Of a stretch of DNA of 13,925 bases, positions 5,670 to 13,599 are shown piece by piece. The notes beneath the pieces were generated by a model. The model was not told the origin of the DNA, did no database searches, and worked only from the letters and a program-made list of their open reading frames with translations. The position numbers and the translations under genes are program-made. Each line of letters starts with the position of its first letter. The stretch's first letter is position 1. The stretch comes from UBA668 sp046052275 (GTDB taxonomy: Bacteria; Actinomycetota; Acidimicrobiia; Acidimicrobiales; Ilumatobacteraceae): the NCBI GenBank assembly GCA_046052275.1, contig JBJOMQ010000049.1, positions 1 through 13,925 on the forward strand, given 5' to 3'.

Positions 5670-6512
5670 TCAGCGTAGGCCCGAGGCCACGACCGCCAAC
5701 ACGGCGATGCCCAGCACGATGCGATAGGCGACGAAGATCCCGAAGGTACGCGTGCGAACGAGGCGCAGCAGTCCCCACACCGCCAGCCAGCCCGACACTG
5801 CCGACATGGCGATGCCGACCGCCATCGGCACGAGGAGTCCGTCGGGCACGCCGTCGGCGATGAGTCCGCCCACCTTGAACACCACAGCACCGGCAGTGAT
5901 GGGCACGGCCATCAGGAAGCTCGCCCGTGCGGCCGCATCGCGGTCGAATCCCAGCAGCCGGGCCGCCGTCATCGTGATGCCACTGCGTGACGTGCCTGGA
6001 TTGAGAGCGAGCGCCTGCGCAGCGCCGACGACGAGGGCGTCGCGCAGCCGATAGTCGGCGATTCGCCGCGTGCCCCTGCGACGGTCGCTCCACCACAGCA
6101 GTACGCCGAACACGATGAGCGACACGGCGATGATTGCCGGCGTGCCGAGACGCTCGTCGATGAATCCCTCGAACATCGCTCCGACCGCCGCGCCCGGCAG
6201 CGCCGACAGCACGAGCAGCCACGCCAGTCGACCCTCGGGCGAGGCAGGTCGGCGACGGGTGACCACCGCCGACACACCCTCACGCACGTACACGACGAGG
6301 TCGCGTCGGAAGTAGGCGACCAGCGCTACGAGCGTGCCGAGATGCAGTGCCACGTCGAATGACTTCTTCACCGACGGGCCGAGGCCTGCCCCCGCGAAGT
6401 CATCCCAGCCGGCCAGCCACGGCACCAGCAGGAGGTGACCGCTCGACGAGATCGGGAGGAACTCGGAGAGCCCCTGCACCAGCCCGAGCACGACCGCATG
6501 GAGGATCGGCAT
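5670..6512 (-). CDS. uppP: Undecaprenyl-diphosphate phosphatase UppP/BacA
   Basis: A 280-residue integral membrane phosphatase that recycles undecaprenyl diphosphate to the monophosphate carrier for peptidoglycan and other envelope polymers; extra copies give bacitracin tolerance. The first family motif reads QGLSEFLPISSSGH (residues 13-26) with Q13 and E17 of the (E/Q)xxxE site. The second motif is NPGTSRSGIT (171-180), containing the expected Ser-Arg-Ser. Several hydrophobic segments span the sequence, including about 97-116, 124-141, 200-218 and the C-terminal helices. The ATG at 6512 gives the standard short N terminus MPILHAVVLGLVQG; longer in-frame versions add unrelated sequence. It starts seven bases after the PHP gene stop. 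A TACGAT box nine bases upstream may be an internal promoter. Confidence 0.95.
   Translation of the reverse strand: MPILHAVVLGLVQGLSEFLPISSSGHLLLVPWLAGWDDFAGAGLGPSVKKSFDVALHLGTLVALVAYFRRDLVVYVREGVSAVVTRRRPASPEGRLAWLLVLSALPGAAVGAMFEGFIDERLGTPAIIAVSLIVFGVLLWWSDRRRGTRRIADYRLRDALVVGAAQALALNPGTSRSGITMTAARLLGFDRDAAARASFLMAVPITAGAVVFKVGGLIADGVPDGLLVPMAVGIAMSAVSGWLAVWGLLRLVRTRTFGIFVAYRIVLGIAVLAVVASGLR
5672..5677 (-). promoter_or_regulatory. -10 box of an internal leaderless promoter before the pirin gene
   Basis: On the minus strand TACGCT is followed by six bases (GAACGG) and then the pirin GTG. It lies at the very 3' end of uppP and overlaps its stop codon by one base. The spacing is the same as for galU, tldD and hisN, so the pirin and PLP-enzyme genes may form their own transcript within the array. 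Confidence 0.5.
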
Positions 6513-6519
6513 CAGTCGA

Positions 6520-7218
6520 TCATCGTACGATCCGCGGCGACCACGGCCGCGGCTCGTCCCAGTGGTGCCCGACGACCTCCGCCTCGCGCAGCTTGGCGAT
6601 GAAGTCGGCCGGACCGTCGAAGTCGGGCATCTCGACGAACGCTGCACCAAGAGCGTCGGGCACATGCGCGTCGCTGCCGGCGCCAGCGGCGAGGTCGAAC
6701 TCGGAAGCGAATTCGGCCGCACGCCGATTGAGGCTCGAGAGCGACGTCTTCGAGTTCAGCACCTCGACGGCATCGAGCAGGCCCGCCCGCGCCAGTTCGT
6801 AGAGCGCCGTCTCCGACATGTTGCGCCGCATCGGGTCGAAGGGGTGCGGCACGTACACCACGCCCCCCTGCTCGCGGATCGCACGCGCCGCATCGGCAGG
6901 CCACAGCCCGGCGGGCACCCGATCGCGCAGGAAGAGCCCGATGATCTCGCCTGAGTGCGTGCGCAGTTCCTCGCCGACGACCACTCGGCACGGCAGCCGG
7001 TCGACCATCTCGACGGCGCCATGTATCGCCTGATGGTCGGTAATGCACAGCACGTCGATGCCCGACTCGACGACCGCCTGTTCGATCTCATCAGGGGTCG
7101 TGGAGCTGTCGCCGCTCCACTTCGTGTGGCTGTGCATGTCGACTCGAACCCAGCCGGCGCGCTGCGGCGCTGCGAGGTGCGGGTGGCGCCCGATAGCCGG
7201 CGCCTTCGCTGCGGTCAC
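6520..7218 (-). CDS. PHP-domain metal-dependent phosphoesterase
   Basis: A 232-residue PHP-domain hydrolase. Metal-ligand motifs occur in the family order: DMHSHTKWSGDSS (H29, H31), ITDHQAIHG (D61, H62), VGEELRTHSGEIIG (E83 or E84, H88), YVPHPFD (H125) and GSDAHVPDALG (D183, H185). The relatives are YciV/RNase AM-type nucleotide phosphatases, histidinol phosphatases and polymerase-associated PHP domains; the protein is shorter than YciV, and a phosphatase acting on nucleotides is only a possibility. The GTG start at 7218 overlaps the upstream tldE stop as GTGA, which favours translational coupling; a longer reading from 7281 would add 21 residues encoded inside tldE. It sits between tldE and uppP. 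Confidence 0.88.
   Translation of the reverse strand: MTAAKAPAIGRHPHLAAPQRAGWVRVDMHSHTKWSGDSSTTPDEIEQAVVESGIDVLCITDHQAIHGAVEMVDRLPCRVVVGEELRTHSGEIIGLFLRDRVPAGLWPADAARAIREQGGVVYVPHPFDPMRRNMSETALYELARAGLLDAVEVLNSKTSLSSLNRRAAEFASEFDLAAGAGSDAHVPDALGAAFVEMPDFDGPADFIAKLREAEVVGHHWDEPRPWSPRIVR
6522..6527 (-). promoter_or_regulatory. Possible internal -10 box before uppP
   Basis: TACGAT on the minus strand ends nine bases before the uppP ATG and overlaps the PHP gene stop codon by one base. It sits within a 10-base palindrome ATCGTACGAT (6522-6531). The spacing is one base longer than in the other leaderless candidates, so this is a weaker call. Confidence 0.3.
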
Positions 7219-8570
7219 GAGCCGCTCAGGGTGACGTCGCGGATGACCAGGCTTGCGCAGCACGCCCGGCTGGGAAGCCACTCGAAGTCGCCGCCCACCT
7301 CGGCAATGTCGAGGAGCATCCGCTGCAGCGTCGAGGCAATTGTGAACTCGCGTACCGGGGCGCCTACTGCGCCGCCGGTGATGAGCATTCCCGATGCGCC
7401 GACGGAGAAGTCTCCGCTGATCGCATTGACACCGCTGTGCAGTCCCTGCACCGACTGGATGAGCACTCCCTCGCCCACGTCGGCGATCAGCGAATGCTGG
7501 TCGCGGCTGCCTGGCTGCAGCTGAAGGGCAAGGCAGCCGACGCCCGGCGTGCCTGCGTAGCCACCCCGGATCGCATTGCCGCTGCTGCGCGTGCCGAGGC
7601 GATTGGCGCTGTAGCTGTTGTGGGTGAACATCGACAGCACGCCGCCATCGATCAGCACGTTGCGACGCGCCGCCAGGCCCTCGCCATCGAGATCGGTGGC
7701 GGTGTAGGCCTTCGGGTTGGTGGGATCGTCGACGAGGGTGATGAGCGGGCTCGCGATCTGGTCGCCCATCCGATCCTTGAAGATGCTTCGGCCCTTCGCC
7801 ACGGCCTCGCCGTTCAGGGTGCCGCCGATGATCGACAGCAACGACGACGCGACGATCGGGTCGAGGATCACCGTGGTGCGCCGACTCGACGGCTTCGTGG
7901 CACCGAGCAGGCGCGTCGCCCTGTCGGCGCCATCTCGGGCGGCACGCTCGAGGTCGAACTCGTGCGGCGACTTGCCGACGCTGTAGCCGAAGCCGGTCTG
8001 CGTCTCGCCGCCGTCATCGGCCAGCGTGCTCACTGTCACTGCACACGAGTTGCCGCGACCCGAGCGGCGGACCCCTGCCGTGTTTGCCACTGCGCTCTCG
8101 CCGGCCGAGTCCATGTAGTTCGCATCGTCGACGCGGATGCGGCGGTCGGCGCCGAGCGCTCGGCGCTCGAGTTCCTTGGCGATGTCGATCTTGCGGTCGG
8201 TGGGGAATGCCTCGAGGTCGGCATTCCACAGTTCCTGCTCGACCACGTCGACGCCGTCCGGCGACGCCATGCACGCCCATTCGTCGGGGGTTCCGAACTG
8301 GACGCTGTCGCGGGCATCAGCCAGCACCTCGGCAATGGCCGACTCGTCGAGCGTGCCCGCATAGGCGAAGCCGGTGCGGCCGTCACGGATGACCCGGATG
8401 CCGATGCCCTCCGACTGGGCGCTGACGAAGTGCTCGACCTCTCCTTCGTAGACGCGGATCTCGGTGCTCGTGCCACGGCTCAGGTAGGCCTCGACCTGCT
8501 CGCCGGGCCGCGCCTGGGCGACGATCCGATCGGCCACGGCCAGCAGCTCGGCGCTGCGGTCGTCGCTCAT
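7215..8570 (-). CDS. pmbA: TldE/PmbA-family metallopeptidase partner subunit
   Basis: A 451-residue U62-family protein. TldD and TldE/PmbA form a heteromeric zinc peptidase; in Escherichia coli it matures microcin B17 and degrades unfolded CcdA. Only TldD carries the metal site, and this protein indeed lacks HExxxH: the equivalent region reads GGTLNGEAVAKGRSIF. Shared family features are the N-terminal AQSEGIGIRVIRDGRTGFAY stretch, SPLITLVDDP, the ARRNVLIDGGVLSMFTHNSY segment and the C-terminal SGDFSVGASGMLITGG. The ATG at 8570 overlaps the tldD stop as ATGA, typical of the coupled pair, and no ribosome site or -10 box is visible there. Assignment as the E-type subunit is firm; the peptide substrate is unknown. 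Confidence 0.93.
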   Translation of the reverse strand: MSDDRSAELLAVADRIVAQARPGEQVEAYLSRGTSTEIRVYEGEVEHFVSAQSEGIGIRVIRDGRTGFAYAGTLDESAIAEVLADARDSVQFGTPDEWACMASPDGVDVVEQELWNADLEAFPTDRKIDIAKELERRALGADRRIRVDDANYMDSAGESAVANTAGVRRSGRGNSCAVTVSTLADDGGETQTGFGYSVGKSPHEFDLERAARDGADRATRLLGATKPSSRRTTVILDPIVASSLLSIIGGTLNGEAVAKGRSIFKDRMGDQIASPLITLVDDPTNPKAYTATDLDGEGLAARRNVLIDGGVLSMFTHNSYSANRLGTRSSGNAIRGGYAGTPGVGCLALQLQPGSRDQHSLIADVGEGVLIQSVQGLHSGVNAISGDFSVGASGMLITGGAVGAPVREFTIASTLQRMLLDIAEVGGDFEWLPSRACCASLVIRDVTLSGS

Positions 8571-9973
8571 GCCGCAGTGCCGCCGACGGTGAGGCTGGTC
8601 ACCCGCAGCGTCGGCTGGCCGTCGCCGACCGGCACGCCCTGTCCATCCTTGCCGCACGTGCCCGGGTTGCCCATGGCGAAGTCGTTGCCGAGCATGTCGA
8701 TGTCGCGCAGTACCTGCGGGCCGTTGCCGATGAGGTTGCCCTCGCGCAGCGGCGTGGTGATCTCGCCGCCCTCGATCAGGTAGGCCTCCTGCATTCCGAA
8801 GACGAAGTCGCCCGTTGCGGTGTCGACACTGCCGCCACCGAGCTTGGCGACGTAGACCCCGTAGTCGGTGGCGCGGACGATGTCGTCGGGCTCGTCGGTG
8901 CCGTTCAGCACGTACGTGTTCGTCATGCGCACCATCGGCAGGCAGTCGTACGCCTGGCGACGGCCGTTGCCGCTCTGCCGACGTCCTTCCTTGCGGGCAC
9001 GCAGGTAGTCCCACATGTAGTCGGTGAGGATGCCGTTCTCGATGAGCACGTTGTACTGGCTCGGATGGCCTTCGTCGTCGTAGCCGAGCGCGCCCCACTC
9101 GCCCGGCATGGTGCCGTCGTCGACGAGCGTGACGAGCGGCGACGCCACCAGCTCGCCCTTCTTGCCGCGGTACACGCTGCTGCCCTTGGCCACGAGATCG
9201 GCCTCGAGCCCGTGCCCGCATGCCTCGTGGAAGAGCACGCCGCCGCTGCCCTGCTTGATCACCACGGGCAGGGCGCCACTCGGCGCAGGGCGAGCATTCA
9301 GCTTGGTGAGCGCGATACGCGCCGCATCGCGCGCCAGGGCATCGACATCGACGCTGTCGAACATCTCGAAGCCGATCGTGTGCCCGGCGCTCTGCGAGCC
9401 GGTCTGCATGCCGGTATCGCCATTGGCTACGGCACTGATGCGCACAAGGGTTCGAACCCGCTCGTCGCCTGCGAGCACCCCGTCGGTGTTCGCGACCAAC
9501 ACGTGCTTGCGAAGGTCGGCGTAGCCGGCGACCACCTGCACGATGGCCGAACCCGACGAGCGCGCCGCATCGTCCATGCGCACGAGCAGCGCAACCTTGT
9601 CGGCGGTCGGCACGTCGTCGGGATACCGCTCGACCGGGCTGACCACCCGGGCGGCCGACGGCGTGAGGGCGACCGTGCGCGTTGTGCCGTCGCCGCGACT
9701 CGCCGCAGCGGCTGCTGCATCGGCGGCGGCCAGCAGGCCACGCTCGCTGAGATCGGACGTGTGGGCGAAGCCGGTGGTGTCGCCCTTCACGACGCGGATG
9801 CCCGCACCTCGATCGCGGCCTCTCGCCACCTGGTCGACGCGGCCGTCGTCGAGGTTCACCCCTGTGCTGCGCTTGTCCTCCGCGTACACCTCGGCGAACT
9901 CGGCTCCAGTGCGAACTGCAGCAGAGAGCACCCGCTCGAGGACATCCTTCTCGATGATCGACAGACCTGACAT
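8567..9973 (-). CDS. tldD: TldD-family zinc metallopeptidase
   Basis: A 468-residue catalytic subunit of the TldD/TldE peptidase. The zinc motif HEACGH is at residues 249-254 (H249, E250, H254) within SGGVLFHEACGHGLEADL. The conserved C-terminal cysteine C440 lies in MGNPGTCGKDGQ, where the family's third ligand is expected. Other family blocks include ASPLVTLVDDGTMPGEWG, YNVLIENGILTDYMWD and the GDFVFGMQEAYLIEGGE stretch. The length agrees with E. coli TldD (about 480). The ATG at 9973 lies six bases after a TAGCCT -10 box, so the message is probably leaderless. It is the first gene of the minus-strand array and is followed by tldE with a 4-base overlap. No candidate peptide precursor is visible nearby. 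Confidence 0.95.
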   Translation of the reverse strand: MSGLSIIEKDVLERVLSAAVRTGAEFAEVYAEDKRSTGVNLDDGRVDQVARGRDRGAGIRVVKGDTTGFAHTSDLSERGLLAAADAAAAAASRGDGTTRTVALTPSAARVVSPVERYPDDVPTADKVALLVRMDDAARSSGSAIVQVVAGYADLRKHVLVANTDGVLAGDERVRTLVRISAVANGDTGMQTGSQSAGHTIGFEMFDSVDVDALARDAARIALTKLNARPAPSGALPVVIKQGSGGVLFHEACGHGLEADLVAKGSSVYRGKKGELVASPLVTLVDDGTMPGEWGALGYDDEGHPSQYNVLIENGILTDYMWDYLRARKEGRRQSGNGRRQAYDCLPMVRMTNTYVLNGTDEPDDIVRATDYGVYVAKLGGGSVDTATGDFVFGMQEAYLIEGGEITTPLREGNLIGNGPQVLRDIDMLGNDFAMGNPGTCGKDGQGVPVGDGQPTLRVTSLTVGGTAA

Positions 9974-9979
9974 GCGCTC

Positions 9980-9985
9980 AGGCTA
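9980..9985 (-). promoter_or_regulatory. -10 box of the leaderless tldD promoter
   Basis: GTAGCCT on the minus strand is followed by six bases (GAGCGC) and the tldD ATG. It lies in the 41-base gap after the thiamine diphosphate enzyme gene. Just upstream are two direct copies of GCATCGG (on plus 9986-9992 and 9995-10001) that could be an activator or operator site. Confidence 0.6.
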
Positions 9986-10014
9986 CCGATGCCTCCGATG
10001 CGCGTTCTCGGCGG

Positions 10015-11625
10015 TCAGGCAAGATTGCTGGTGCGTGGATAGACGTCGCCGGGATCGGTGATGACGTTCACGAGGTACGGGACACCCGATGCAAACGCAC
10101 GATCGAGGGCGGGGCCGATCTGGCCCGGTTCGGCGACCGTCTCGCCGGCTCCCCCGAGTGCCCGCACCACCTCGTCGTAGCGGCATCCGGGCTGCAGGTC
10201 GCAGGCCATGTCCCACCCGTACACGGCCTGCATCGGGTGCTTCTCGAGCCCCCACATGCCGTTGTTGCCCACCACCATCACCACCGGCAGGCCGTGGCGC
10301 ACCATCGTGTCGGCGTCCATCAGGCTGAATCCGGCGGCCCCGTCGCCGAGCAGGAGCACCACCTGGCTCGAGGGCCGCACTGTCCGCGCGGCGATGGCGT
10401 AGCCGGGGCCGTTGCCGAGGCAGCCGTACGGGCCTGTGTCGAGCCAGCAGCCGGGCTCGTACACCTCGATGAACTTGCCGGCGTAGCTGGCGAAGTCGCC
10501 GCCGTCGCAGATCACCACCGCGTCGCGCTCGAGGCGTCGGCCGAGTTCGCCGTAGATGCGGGCAGGCTTTACCGGCGCCGAATCGTCGTCGAGCATCGAA
10601 CGGTCAGCAGACCGGCCGCGTTCTTCCGCCGCACGCAACTCGCTGATCCAGTCCTCGCGATCGGCTCGCGGCCCGACGTAGTCGGCGAGGGCGCGAAGCA
10701 CCAGATTGCTGTCGCCGGCAACAGTGGGCACGTCGATGTGGCCGGCTCGCTGCTCGATGCTGTCGACGACATGCGCGACCGCCGCGCTGCCGAACCGGCC
10801 GAAGCCGAGGCGGAAGTCGAGCGGGGTGCCGAGCACGACAACGAGGTCGGCGCGCTGCTTCAGCACGCCTCGCGTTCGCAGGAACGCAAGTTCGTGGTCG
10901 GCCGGCAGCAGTCCGCGGCCGAGTCCATTGAAGAACACCGGCACTCGCAGGTGCTCGACAGCAGCGCGCAACGCGTCCCACGCACCGTCCCAGTACACGT
11001 CGCTGCCGACGATGAATGCCGGCCGCTGTGCAGCCGCCACCATCGACACGAGGCGATGCACGTCGTCGGGGTCGGGCGCGATGCCGAGACCGACGCACTC
11101 GTCGGGCACGGGCACCTCACCCGTCGCAGGCCCGAACACATCGAGCGGGAAGTCGATGAACGTCGGACCACGGTGCGGTGTCATCGACCGACGGGCAGCG
11201 GCGTGCACCACTGCGCCGGCCTCTGTGGGATCGACCAGCGTGGTGGCCGACTTGGTGACCGACGCGAGCACCGGCACGTGGTCGAACTCCTGCAGCGATC
11301 CTGCGCCCCACCGGCCTGCGGGCGCCCGACCGCCCAGCACCACAAGGGGCGTGCCGTTGAAATGCGCCGATGTCACCGCCGACACGCCGTTGGTGATACC
11401 GGGTCCGGCCGTCAGCGCCGCCAGCCCGGGCCGGCGGGTGAGCTTGGCGTATGCCTCGGCTGCGAAGGTCGCTGTCTGCTCGTGCCGTGTGTCGACGACT
11501 CGCATTCCCTGGTCGCGGGCAGCCTCGTAGAAGGGCCAGATGTGCCCGCCATTCAGCGTGAACATCACGTCGGTCCCGAACGCCCGCATCGCTGCCACGG
11601 CCTGCTGTCCGGCATGTCCGTCCAT
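10015..11625 (-). CDS. Acetolactate synthase-like thiamine diphosphate enzyme (IlvG/Rv1820 type)
   Basis: A 536-residue enzyme with the three-domain layout of acetolactate synthase large subunits. E49 in DTRHEQTATFAAEAY is the cofactor-activating glutamate. The cofactor motif begins at LLGDGAAGF (G427-G429) and ends at the GNN of VVGNNGMWGLEKHPM (N454, N455). Blocks such as ALTAGPGITNGVSAV, LGGRAPAGRWGAGSLQE, LGTPLDFRLGFG and the C-terminal YPRTSNLA closely resemble M. tuberculosis IlvG (Rv1820), as I recall it. That protein is annotated as acetolactate synthase, but branched-chain synthesis is not proven for this clade; 2-hydroxyacyl-CoA lyase or oxalyl-CoA decarboxylase relatives are alternatives. 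No ilvN, ilvC or CoA genes are nearby. A strong ribosome site fixes the start. It is divergent from dxs. Confidence 0.88.
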   Translation of the reverse strand: MDGHAGQQAVAAMRAFGTDVMFTLNGGHIWPFYEAARDQGMRVVDTRHEQTATFAAEAYAKLTRRPGLAALTAGPGITNGVSAVTSAHFNGTPLVVLGGRAPAGRWGAGSLQEFDHVPVLASVTKSATTLVDPTEAGAVVHAAARRSMTPHRGPTFIDFPLDVFGPATGEVPVPDECVGLGIAPDPDDVHRLVSMVAAAQRPAFIVGSDVYWDGAWDALRAAVEHLRVPVFFNGLGRGLLPADHELAFLRTRGVLKQRADLVVVLGTPLDFRLGFGRFGSAAVAHVVDSIEQRAGHIDVPTVAGDSNLVLRALADYVGPRADREDWISELRAAEERGRSADRSMLDDDSAPVKPARIYGELGRRLERDAVVICDGGDFASYAGKFIEVYEPGCWLDTGPYGCLGNGPGYAIAARTVRPSSQVVLLLGDGAAGFSLMDADTMVRHGLPVVMVVGNNGMWGLEKHPMQAVYGWDMACDLQPGCRYDEVVRALGGAGETVAEPGQIGPALDRAFASGVPYLVNVITDPGDVYPRTSNLA

Positions 11626-11630
11626 GTGCG

Positions 11631-11638
11631 CTCCCTCC
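11631..11638 (-). promoter_or_regulatory. Strong Shine-Dalgarno site of the acetolactate synthase-like gene
   Basis: GGAGGGAG on the minus strand ends five bases before ATG 11625. It is among the few clear ribosome binding sites in a window where most transcript-first genes look leaderless. Confidence 0.85.
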
Positions 11639-11653
11639 TGCCTGCGTGGGCGA

Positions 11654-11659
11654 ACCGTA
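11654..11659 (-). promoter_or_regulatory. Possible -10 box of the acetolactate synthase-like gene
   Basis: TACGGT on the minus strand would start RNA near 11647, giving a leader of about 22 bases that contains the Shine-Dalgarno site. It lies back to back with the dxs -10 box, 12 bases away on the opposite strand. Confidence 0.4.
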
Positions 11660-11671
11660 ACCGTGCGGGGG

Positions 11672-11677
11672 TAGCGT
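11672..11677 (+). promoter_or_regulatory. -10 box of the leaderless dxs promoter
   Basis: GTAGCGT is followed by eight bases and the dxs ATG at 11686. No Shine-Dalgarno sequence is present in this gap. No convincing -35 hexamer is seen around 11649-11654. Confidence 0.55.
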
Positions 11678-11685
11678 TCCAGTCA

Positions 11686-13590
11686 ATGGTCCTGCAGCAG
11701 ATCCGCCAGCCGGCCGACCTCCGGGGTCTGTCGGCCGCACAGCTGGCCGAGCTCGCCGGCGAGATCCGCGACTTCATCGTGCACGCTGTGGCCGAGAACG
11801 CCGGCCATCTCGGCAGCAACCTCGGCGTGGTCGAGCTCACACTCGCCCTGCACCGCGTGTTCGACTCGCCTGCCGACTCGATCATCTGGGATACGGGCCA
11901 CCAGGCATACGTCCACAAGATCGTCACCGGACGGCAGGCCGGCTTCGAAGGGCTCCGCCAGGCCGGGGGCCTGTCGGGCTATCCGAACCGCGAGGAGAGC
12001 GCCCACGACCTCGTCGAGAACAGCCACGCGTCGACGGCTCTGTCGTATGCGTACGGACTCGCCGTCTCGCGCGATCTGGGCACGTCGCCGGTGCGCCATG
12101 TCGTCGCCGTCATGGGCGATGGCTCGATGACCGGCGGCATGGCCTACGAGGCGCTCAACAACATCGGCCACGCCGGCAAGCGCGTCATCATCGTGCTCAA
12201 CGACAACGGGCGCAGCTATGCGCCCACCATCAGCAACCTCACCGCCGCCGGTTCGACGGTGTCGCAGCGCATCACCGAGAAGCTGTCGCACAGCCTCACC
12301 AGCATTCGCCTCAATCCCACCTACGTGCGCCGCCAGCGCAAGCTCGAGCAGTTTCTGCGCGACCTGCCATACGTGGGCGAGCAGGCCGAGAAGGGTGTCG
12401 AGGCGATCAAGGCTGCCGTGCGCGAGTTCCTGCAGCCGCCGTCGTTCTTCGAGGCGCTCGGCGTCCGCTACGTCGGCCCGATCGACGGTCACGACATCGA
12501 CGAACTCGAGGGCGCCTTCCGCAGCGCTATCGAACTGTCCGCCGAAGGCCCCATCGTCGTGCACGTGCTCACCCAGAAGGGTCGCGGCTACCCGCCCGCC
12601 GAGGACGACGACGAGAAGAACCTGCACGACGCGCCTGTCTTCGACCCCGCGATCGGGCCGCCCCCTGCGCTCGTCACCGGCTACACGCAGGCCTTCGCCG
12701 AGTCCATCATCAAGGAAGCCGAGCTCGACTCGCGCGTCGTCGCCATCACGGCGGCAATGCCGGGCCCGACCGGGCTCCTGCCGTTCCAGGCTCGCTTCCC
12801 TGACCGGTTCTTCGACGTCGGCATCGCCGAGCAGCACGCCGTCACCGGGGCGGCCGGCATGGCACTCGGCGGCCTTCGGCCCGTGGTCGCCCTCTACTCG
12901 ACGTTCCTCAACCGAGCCTGGGACCAGGTGGTCTACGACGTCGCGCTCCATCGATTGCCGGTGGTGTTCTGCATCGACCGCGCCGGCGTGACGGGGCCCG
13001 ACGGCGCCAGCCACCACGGCGTCTACGATCTCGCCCTGCTCAGCAAGGTGCCCGGCATGCGCGTCCTCGCCCCCTCGAGTGCCGAGGATCTGCAGGCGAT
13101 GCTGCACGATGCGATACAGCTCGCCGACGACGGCCCGGTGGCCATCCGCTGGCCTCGCGGCGCTGCCCACCACGTGAGTGAGCACGAGGTCGGGTCCGGC
13201 CTCAGTGCCCGGCGTGTCGTCGAGGGCGACGGTTCGGTCGCGATCCTCGCAGTGGGCAAGATGCTCGTCGAGGCCGAGCGCGCCGCTGGGCGCCTCTCCG
13301 AGGCTGGAACGGCGGCAACGGTGTGGGACGTCAGGTCGTGCCGGCCGCTTGATCCGGCGATGATCGCCGACGCAGCGCGTCACCGCCTCGTCATCACCTG
13401 CGAGGACGGCATCCGCGACGGCGGCATCGGGATGTCGATCGCCGAGGCGGTGCACGAGGTGCGCCACGACGTGCCCGTCAGGGTGCTCGGCCTCCCCGAC
13501 CGGTTCATCCAGCAGGGCGCCGCCGACCGGCTGCTCGCCACGCTCGGCCTCGATGCCGACGGCATCGTCGCAGCAGCTCGACGCGCATAG
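11686..13590 (+). CDS. dxs: 1-deoxy-D-xylulose-5-phosphate synthase Dxs
   Basis: Dxs condenses pyruvate and glyceraldehyde-3-phosphate to deoxyxylulose phosphate, the entry step of the MEP isoprenoid pathway and a source of thiamine and pyridoxal precursors. The 634-residue length is normal. Motifs are AGHLGSNLGVVELTLALH with H41, IIWDTGHQAYVHKI, the cofactor motif MGDGSMTGGMAYEALNN (143-159) closing at LNDNGRSYAP, IDGHD (267-270), the active-site E382 in GIAEQHAVTG, and GVTGPDGASHHGVYDL in the middle domain. The ATG at 11686 gives the usual MVLQQIRQPADLRGLS opening. The frame stays open 483 codons upstream, but that stretch is antisense to the neighbouring gene and not Dxs-like. It needs thiamine diphosphate, as does its divergent neighbour. 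Confidence 0.97.
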   Translation: MVLQQIRQPADLRGLSAAQLAELAGEIRDFIVHAVAENAGHLGSNLGVVELTLALHRVFDSPADSIIWDTGHQAYVHKIVTGRQAGFEGLRQAGGLSGYPNREESAHDLVENSHASTALSYAYGLAVSRDLGTSPVRHVVAVMGDGSMTGGMAYEALNNIGHAGKRVIIVLNDNGRSYAPTISNLTAAGSTVSQRITEKLSHSLTSIRLNPTYVRRQRKLEQFLRDLPYVGEQAEKGVEAIKAAVREFLQPPSFFEALGVRYVGPIDGHDIDELEGAFRSAIELSAEGPIVVHVLTQKGRGYPPAEDDDEKNLHDAPVFDPAIGPPPALVTGYTQAFAESIIKEAELDSRVVAITAAMPGPTGLLPFQARFPDRFFDVGIAEQHAVTGAAGMALGGLRPVVALYSTFLNRAWDQVVYDVALHRLPVVFCIDRAGVTGPDGASHHGVYDLALLSKVPGMRVLAPSSAEDLQAMLHDAIQLADDGPVAIRWPRGAAHHVSEHEVGSGLSARRVVEGDGSVAILAVGKMLVEAERAAGRLSEAGTAATVWDVRSCRPLDPAMIADAARHRLVITCEDGIRDGGIGMSIAEAVHEVRHDVPVRVLGLPDRFIQQGAADRLLATLGLDADGIVAAARRA

Positions 13591-13593
13591 CCT
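13588..13593 (+). promoter_or_regulatory. -10 box of leaderless hisN promoter, overlapping the dxs stop codon
   Basis: TAGCCT contains the dxs TAG stop as its first three bases. Six bases (CGGCGC) separate it from the GTG of the next gene. The hexamer and spacing match the tldD promoter exactly. Confidence 0.55.
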
Positions 13594-13599
13594 CGGCGC

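Noticed and set aside
5666..5890. Upstream in-frame extension of the pirin gene into uppP
   Set aside because: It encodes Trp/Cys/Ser-rich sequence unrelated to pirins. The GTG at 5665 has both the family N terminus and a -10 box.
8571..9221. Extension of the tldE frame upstream into tldD (668 codons in total)
   Set aside because: The extra part is an Arg-rich shadow of tldD. The ATG overlapping the tldD stop gives the normal TldE length.
10237..11685. Open 483-codon extension upstream of dxs in the same frame
   Set aside because: It lies antisense to the thiamine diphosphate enzyme gene, has low-complexity His/Arg/Gly-rich sequence, and would give an N terminus never seen in Dxs.
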